From: Yersinia similis
Lineage (GTDB): Bacteria; Pseudomonadota; Gammaproteobacteria; Enterobacterales; Enterobacteriaceae
Direction of reading: 5' to 3'
Assembly: GCF_001053095.1 (NCBI RefSeq)
Contig: NZ_CGBP01000022.1
Location: 1-64,000, forward strand
DNA: 64,000 nt
Shown: piece by piece, positions 59,600 to 64,000 of the stretch
Layout of the letters: every line of letters starts with the position of its first letter
Position numbering within the stretch: position 1 is the first letter of the stretch
Notes under the pieces: model-generated
The model's database searches: none
What the model saw: only the letters and a program-made list of their open reading frames with translations
Told to the model about the DNA's origin: nothing
Position numbers and translations under genes: made by a program

Positions 59600-60301
59600 T
59601 TGAAGAATAAATCAGGGACACAACCTCTCTTTGCAACACCATCCGTACCCGCCGCACAAACGGCCACCCCAACCCCGGCTTACCCGTGGGCTGAAGAGCT
59701 TGCTAACAGCATCAGCCATGGTATCGGTGTCGTATTCGGTATTGTTGGGTTGGTATTGCTGCTGGTCCAGGCGGTGAACAGCGGTGCCGATACCAAGGCG
59801 CTCACGAGCTATAGTTTGTACGGTGGCAGTATCATTTTGTTGTTTTTGGCCTCTACGCTGTATCACGCCATTCCACATCGTAGGGCGAAGCTCTGGCTGC
59901 AAAAATTTGATCACTGCGCTATCTACATCTTGATTGCCGGGACTTATACGCCTTTCTTATTAGTAGGGCTAGATTCGCCTCTGGCCAGAGGTTTGATGGC
60001 GGTTATTTGGGGGCTGGCACTCATCGGTGTGATCTTTAAGTTGGCGTTTGCTCATCGTTTTGAAGTGTTGTCACTGGTGACCTATCTGACCATGGGGTGG
60101 TTATCGCTGATTGTCATTTATCAGCTCGCGGTCAAGCTTGAGATCGGGGGGTTGGCACTGCTGGCGATAGGGGGCTTGTTATATACGGTTGGGGTGATCT
60201 TCTATGCATCGAAACGTATCCGTTTTGGTCATGCTATCTGGCACGGTTTTGTGTTAGGCGGCAGTGTCTGCCATTTTATGGCGATCTATCTATATGTCTG
60301 A
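59600..60301 (+). CDS. yqfA: YqfA, hemolysin III / PAQR-family membrane protein
   Basis: Integral membrane protein of the hemolysin III (PAQR-like) family with seven hydrophobic segments; 233 residues against 219 in E. coli. Conserved [50 protein letters not shown] and the C-terminal [16 protein letters not shown] carry the putative metal-binding Ser/Asp/His set. The likely start is TTG 59600, nine bases after AGGA; no ATG fits. Biochemical function in bacteria is unclear, and it is not an established virulence hemolysin. Confidence 0.93.
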   Translation: MKNKSGTQPLFATPSVPAAQTATPTPAYPWAEELANSISHGIGVVFGIVGLVLLLVQAVNSGADTKALTSYSLYGGSIILLFLASTLYHAIPHRRAKLWLQKFDHCAIYILIAGTYTPFLLVGLDSPLARGLMAVIWGLALIGVIFKLAFAHRFEVLSLVTYLTMGWLSLIVIYQLAVKLEIGGLALLAIGGLLYTVGVIFYASKRIRFGHAIWHGFVLGGSVCHFMAIYLYV

Positions 60302-60309
60302 CACAGACG

Positions 60310-60410
60310 CATATTTGACACAGCCACACATTTGATAAAACCACATATTTGATATAGGTATTAGGTTTGATACGACCATATATTTTCTAAGGCTACAGAC
60401 TTGATATCTG
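60310..60410. repeat. Degenerate tandem repeat after yqfA
   Basis: About five imperfect units of a motif like CACATATTTGATA(C/A)... follow one another. No clear terminator is seen for yqfA. Confidence 0.5.
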
Positions 60411-60575
60411 CCGAATAATACCCCGCATAATTGCACGATGGTTTCGTTAGTGTTTATTTTACGTTAAATAAAAAGTGTTTTCTGCTGGTGGGTATCGGTT
60501 AAGCCACTGTTTTGTTTCTGAACCCACTACCGCGCCAGCCAAGTGTTTGTGTTATGTTCAGGAGTGACTCTATCG

Positions 60576-61070
60576 ATGATTATGCGTTTATCCAAAGCGC
60601 TGATGGTGTGTGCTATTGCGCTTTTTGCCACGCTGGTTGTCTTCGGTAATATGACTGACTACAACACCAACTTCGTTTTTGTTCATCATGTCTTACAGAT
60701 GGATACTATTTTCCCTGATGCTACCATTAGCTATCGTGCGATCAACTCGCCGTTGCTGCAACAACTGGGTTATATCGGCATTATCCTGCTCGAAACACTG
60801 ACGGCGTTATTTTGCTGGGTTGGCGGCATAAGTTTACTGATAAATATGAAAGCACCTGCAAAAGCCTTTAACCGGAAAAAGGGTCTGGCGATTATCGGCC
60901 TGACTCTGGGGTTTCTGACCTGGCAGGTGATTTTTATGTCGATAGGGGGAGAGTGGTTTGGTATGTGGATGTCGAAGCAATGGAATGGCGTTCCTAATGC
61001 TTTCCGCTTCTTTGTTACCACCATTCTGGTACTGATTTATTTGGTACAGCCTGATGGCGAGTTAGATTAA
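60576..61070 (+). CDS. DUF2165 small membrane protein
   Basis: Protein of 164 residues with four hydrophobic segments (MRLSKALMVCAIALFATLVV; the IGIILLETLTALFCWVGG helix; LAIIGLTLGFLTWQVIFMS; FVTTILVLIYLV). The MTDYNTNFVFVHHVLQMDT segment is typical of the DUF2165 family, whose function is unknown. Start ATG 60576 follows AGGAG (11-nt spacing); ATG 60582 is also possible. It stands alone, convergent with ygfZ, and a perfect palindrome follows it. Confidence 0.85.
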   Translation: MIMRLSKALMVCAIALFATLVVFGNMTDYNTNFVFVHHVLQMDTIFPDATISYRAINSPLLQQLGYIGIILLETLTALFCWVGGISLLINMKAPAKAFNRKKGLAIIGLTLGFLTWQVIFMSIGGEWFGMWMSKQWNGVPNAFRFFVTTILVLIYLVQPDGELD

Positions 61071-61106
61071 TAACCCACCCATCTATTTGATATAAAACAA
61101 AATACA

Positions 61107-61126
61107 GAGACCGGTTAACCGGTCTC
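61107..61126. terminator. Perfect palindrome between convergent genes
   Basis: GAGACCGGTTAACCGGTCTC, a 20-bp perfect inverted repeat between the DUF2165 gene and ygfZ. Short A/T tails on both sides suggest a bidirectional terminator. Confidence 0.75.
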
Positions 61127-61186
61127 AAAATAGTAGAACTCTTTATTATTTATCTTCGGCGAGTGAGTAGGGCAAAGGCTGAATGG

Positions 61187-62137
61187 CTAGCGTACCAGCA
61201 CATCATCACGCACCCGTAACACGCTATCTGCGGCCAGATCATTATTCAACACAGCCTGAACCCACACGGTGCCATCATTGAGTTGAATGGCTGACAGCAC
61301 GGTACCCGTACGACGCCAATTTTCACCTAGCTGCCACTCTAAATCTTCACCTGCTGCGGGTACTCGGCTGGCATTACCTGCCAACCAATACAGCCCCCGC
61401 TTATTGGCACCCCGGTACTTTGCTCTGGCGACCATTTCCTGCCCGGTATAACAGCCTTTCGTGAAGCTGATACCATTTAACGCCTGAATGTTCGTTGCCT
61501 GAGGAATAAACTGTGCACTGTTAGCAGCATCAATGATGGGGAAACCGGCCTCGATATCCAGCGCCAGCCACTGTTTACTGTCGTTAAATTGCGCCCGATC
61601 AGCCAGTTTCTCAACCAACTGCTGCGCCTGCTCTGTATCCGTCACTAACAGAAAACGTTCAGCAGGCAGCGAGAAATGTAACAGCGTACTATTATCTTGC
61701 TGCACGACAGGATGCTCCGCACAGGGCAACTCAGTAAAGATATCCGCCAGCGCGGCTTTAGCTTGGCTACCGACAACTCCAATCAGTACTGCGTCTGGCT
61801 GTGGTGCAATAACCACCTTGGAGAATACAGCGTATTTCTTCAACTCACTCAACTGGTTATCCAGCAGGCTGCGCCGCTCTATAAAGGCCAACCCCTCACC
61901 ACGATAAAACAGCCGTAAGTTACTCCACATCTTCCCTTTGGCATCACAGTGCGCACAAAGTACATGTTGATCAGCAGATAGCGCATCGATATCCGCCGTG
62001 ACTTGTCCTTGTAGATATTTGACCCGATCAGCACCCGTTAAGGTAACCAATGCCCAGTCATCGAGTGAGATCAGTGTTAAGGGTAGCCCGGAAGAGGCGA
62101 CCGGTGGCTGTGCAGCAAACGGAGTATGATAGGCCAT
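61187..62137 (-). CDS. ygfZ: YgfZ, folate-binding Fe-S assembly/repair protein
   Basis: Tetrahydrofolate-binding GcvT-like protein needed for activity of several Fe-S enzymes (such as MiaB). It has 316 residues against 326 in E. coli. The signature with its essential Cys is [19 protein letters not shown]. An N-terminal [13 protein letters not shown] block is conserved. It diverges from sdhE. It is distantly related in fold to the GcvT encoded 8 kb upstream. Confidence 0.97.
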   Translation of the reverse strand: MAYHTPFAAQPPVASSGLPLTLISLDDWALVTLTGADRVKYLQGQVTADIDALSADQHVLCAHCDAKGKMWSNLRLFYRGEGLAFIERRSLLDNQLSELKKYAVFSKVVIAPQPDAVLIGVVGSQAKAALADIFTELPCAEHPVVQQDNSTLLHFSLPAERFLLVTDTEQAQQLVEKLADRAQFNDSKQWLALDIEAGFPIIDAANSAQFIPQATNIQALNGISFTKGCYTGQEMVARAKYRGANKRGLYWLAGNASRVPAAGEDLEWQLGENWRRTGTVLSAIQLNDGTVWVQAVLNNDLAADSVLRVRDDVLVR

Positions 62138-62453
62138 ATGTCATCCTGGAATGAGAAACGGTGAGCTAATTGCTCAATGGTAAAATAGCCGGGTAGCTTT
62201 GCAAGCAGTAATTCCATTGATTCACCATTGCTCACCTGTATCTGAGGTACAATAGCAGCAGATTATGTGGCCGTAGGCTGTGGGCGACTAAAAAAATGCA
62301 CTTGCAGTGTGTTTAGCACCTTAACCCCATATCCCTGTAGTGGTAATATTCCCGTTGGTTATATCAATGAGTTACTCTAACAGCTAACTGAATCGGGCAT
62401 TTAATCTCCGCTGGGTTCAGACAATATCCTTACATTGAGGAGTCAATCAGGAC
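62138..62453. promoter_or_regulatory. Divergent promoter region ygfZ / sdhE
   Basis: 316 bp between divergent genes. I see no repeat or recognisable operator. GAGGAG (62437-62442) is the sdhE ribosome-binding region. Confidence 0.5.
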
Positions 62454-62720
62454 ATGGAAATTAATAATAAAGCCCGCATTCACTGGGCATGCCGCCGTGG
62501 TATGCGTGAACTTGATATCTCCATCATGCCGTTTTTTGAATATGAATATGATAGCTTGAGCGATAACGAGAAACAGGCATTTATCCGTTTGCTTGAGTGT
62601 GATGACCCAGATTTATTCAACTGGCTGATGAACCATGGGGAGCCGCAGGATAGCGAGCTATATCAGATGGTCAAACTGATTCAATCACGAAATAAAGCCC
62701 GTGGCCCAGTGGCGATGTAA
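62454..62720 (+). CDS. sdhE: SdhE (YgfY), FAD assembly factor
   Basis: Promotes covalent flavinylation of succinate dehydrogenase and fumarate reductase. It has 88 residues, as in E. coli. The essential RGxxE motif is RRGMRELD; the acidic [16 protein letters not shown] helix follows. It overlaps cptA by 20 bases, so the pair is translationally coupled. The sdhE-cptA pair has been described as a toxin-antitoxin system (CptBA), but its flavinylation role is better supported. Confidence 0.96.
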   Translation: MEINNKARIHWACRRGMRELDISIMPFFEYEYDSLSDNEKQAFIRLLECDDPDLFNWLMNHGEPQDSELYQMVKLIQSRNKARGPVAM

Positions 62721-63126
62721 CCTGCGGGTATCCTGGCATACTCAACTCTTTTCTTTATTGGCGCACGGTGTATTGGCTATTTTAACCTTGGTCGCGCCCT
62801 GGCCCTTAGGTTATACCGCCCTATGGCTGGTATTGCTGACGCTAGTGGTGTTTGAGTGTATCCGCAGCCAGAAAAGGATTAAATCCTGTCAGGGGGAAAT
62901 CAGGCTAAAACCTGGCAACCTGGTGCTATGGAAAAGGCATGAATGGAACGTGGTCAAGCAGCCGTGGATCACCCGCTATGGGGTATTATTAAATTTACAA
63001 CAAACAGGCGGCCACACGGCCCGAAAGCGCCTATGGTTGTCCGCTGACAGCATGTCTGAAGATGAGTGGCGGCAGCTATGCCTGTTACTGCGGCATTCAT
63101 TTGAATCTGACGATGGAACGATGTGA
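62701..63126 (+). CDS. cptA: CptA (YgfX), small inner-membrane protein
   Basis: Protein of 141 residues with two N-terminal membrane helices ([17 protein letters not shown] and [16 protein letters not shown]) and a cytosolic tail. E. coli YgfX is reported to inhibit FtsZ and MreB polymerisation; in Serratia it is linked to prodigiosin regulation. The start is GTG 62701 ([15 protein letters not shown] aligned to E. coli). It overlaps sdhE upstream and touches creB downstream. Confidence 0.92.
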   Translation: MAQWRCNLRVSWHTQLFSLLAHGVLAILTLVAPWPLGYTALWLVLLTLVVFECIRSQKRIKSCQGEIRLKPGNLVLWKRHEWNVVKQPWITRYGVLLNLQQTGGHTARKRLWLSADSMSEDEWRQLCLLLRHSFESDDGTM

Positions 63127-63824
63127 TGAAGCCACTGATCTGGTTGGTAGAAGATGAACCGAGTATCGCTGATACGTTGATTTATACGTTGGAAAGCGAA
63201 GGGTTTACCCTCCGGTGGTTTGATCGGGGGGAGCCTGTACTTGCCGCACTTAGCAGCGCTTCTCCCGCTTTGGCGATAGTGGATGTTGGTTTGCCTGATA
63301 TTAATGGCTTTGATCTATGTCGCCGGATGCTGGCGGCAGCCCCGGATCTGCCCGTGATCTTCCTGACAGCCCGTAGCGAAGAGTTGGACCGAATTGTGGG
63401 GCTGGAAATTGGTGCTGACGATTATATTGCCAAACCGTTCTCCCCCCGAGAGGTAAGTGCCAGAGTCCGTACGATATTGCGAAGATTACAAAAATCACAC
63501 CAATTGTCGGTTACCTCCACATCACATCAATTCGGTCATTTTTCGCTGGATGAAGCCGGTGCCAGAGTGACCTATCATCAACAGATTTTAGGGTTAACCC
63601 GCTATGAATATCTGCTATTGAAAACCTTGTTACTGGCCCCTGAACGCATATTTTCACGTCAACAATTAATGGATATTGTCTGGGCGCAGGCGGAAGAAAG
63701 CCAAGATCGCACAGTCGATACCCACATCAAAACCTTACGATCAAAATTACGCACGGTTTACGCTGAAGACTCACCCATTCGCACACATCGTGGATTGGGC
63801 TATAGCCTGGGTTATCCGCTATGA
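63126..63824 (+). CDS. creB: CreB, OmpR-family response regulator
   Basis: Response regulator of the CreBC (carbon-source responsive) two-component system. It has 232 residues: a receiver domain with acidic pocket EDE near the N-terminus, phospho-acceptor Asp in IVDVGLPDINGF and Lys in DDYIAKPFSPRE, then a winged helix (LTRYEYLLLKTLLL, DRTVDTHIKTLRSKLR, THRGLGYSL). Start ATG 63126 or GTG 63123. In E. coli creB lies in creABCD near thrABC; here it follows sdhE-cptA. A 14-bp duplication starts within its last codons. Confidence 0.95.
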   Translation: MKPLIWLVEDEPSIADTLIYTLESEGFTLRWFDRGEPVLAALSSASPALAIVDVGLPDINGFDLCRRMLAAAPDLPVIFLTARSEELDRIVGLEIGADDYIAKPFSPREVSARVRTILRRLQKSHQLSVTSTSHQFGHFSLDEAGARVTYHQQILGLTRYEYLLLKTLLLAPERIFSRQQLMDIVWAQAEESQDRTVDTHIKTLRSKLRTVYAEDSPIRTHRGLGYSLGYPL

Positions 63825-63838
63825 GTTATCCGCTATGA
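63811..63838 (+). repeat. 14-bp tandem duplication at the creB stop
   Basis: GTTATCCGCTATGA occurs twice directly (63811-63824 and 63825-63838). The first copy contains the creB stop codon. Confidence 0.95.
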
Positions 63839-63848
63839 GCCGCTACAT

Positions 63849-64000
63849 ATGAAGATTGGCGTACGGTTGCTACTTGGCTATTTTCTGATAGTAGCCATTG
63901 CTGGCTACTTTGTTATTCGCATTTTTTTGCAGGAAGTCAAACCCGGAGTGCGGCGCGCAACCGAAGGCACCTTAGTGGATACTGCCACCTTACTGGCGCA
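63849..64000 (+). CDS. creC: CreC, sensor histidine kinase (5' part, cut by window end)
   Basis: The first 50 residues match the N-terminus of E. coli CreC: MKIGVRLLLGYFLIVAIAGY forms the first membrane helix, followed by the periplasmic EVKPGVRRATEGTLVDTATL. The rest lies beyond the window. It is the partner kinase of CreB and starts 24 bp after the creB stop, so the two form an operon. Confidence 0.93.
   Translation, partial: MKIGVRLLLGYFLIVAIAGYFVIRIFLQEVKPGVRRATEGTLVDTATLLA

Overview
The window looks like chromosomal DNA of a Yersinia of the pseudotuberculosis/pestis complex. The basis is near-identity of most proteins to enterobacterial orthologues recalled from E. coli, the gene order (mutY-yggX through creBC), many ERIC repeats with Yersinia-type insertions, and the pairing of speA with aguAB. 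No database search was run, so the species is an inference.

Layout. 1-5.2 kb: yggX and mutY (minus), two abutting ERIC elements carrying a hexamer microsatellite, then trmB-yggL, a glutaminase (glsB) and yggN. 5.6-14.9 kb: one very large AT-rich gene for a 3091-residue putative toxin. It has two tandem C80-type cysteine protease domains, a TcdA/TcdB-type hydrophobic translocation region, four FG-GAP-like calcium motifs and RTX-like glycine/aspartate repeats. It occupies the place of yggM-ansB in E. coli and is the main accessory feature. 15-27.4 kb: a minus-strand housekeeping block (hemW, rdgB, yggU, yggT, proC, yggS; aguB-aguA; gshB, yqgE, ruvX; rsmE, endA, sprT), with yggR on the plus strand. 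27.5-32.3 kb: metK with four tandem MetJ boxes, diverging from speA, which has a leader of about 730 nt holding candidate small ORFs and a hairpin at the ribosome-binding site; then a small Rieske ferredoxin gene.

32.6-46.3 kb: loiP, tktA, epd-pgk-fbaA, mscS, argO, yggE, argP, rpiA and serA. 46.3-52.5 kb: ygfA, 6S RNA (ssrS) and zapA (minus), then ygfB-pepP-ubiH-ubiI. 53.2-57.8 kb: gcvT-gcvH-gcvP. 57.9-59.5 kb: gene-poor DNA with an interspersed hairpin element, a 19-bp tandem repeat and a remnant of a YadA-like adhesin head. 59.6-64 kb: yqfA, a DUF2165 gene, ygfZ, sdhE-cptA, and creB-creC (creC cut by the window edge).

Functional links. SpeA makes agmatine, and AguA/AguB convert it to putrescine; no speB lies next to speA. 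TktA, Epd, Pgk, FbaA and RpiA cover central carbon and pentose phosphate steps and supply erythrose-4-phosphate. SerA, GcvTHP and YgfA feed one-carbon metabolism. UbiH and UbiI are ubiquinone ring hydroxylases. SdhE matures flavoproteins.

Repeats. Besides ERIC elements there is a second element of 164-180 bp in three copies. Two copies are bracketed by duplicated stem-loops of rho-independent terminators, which suggests insertion targeted to terminators. Many starts were chosen by recalled alignment to E. coli proteins plus the visible Shine-Dalgarno sequence.
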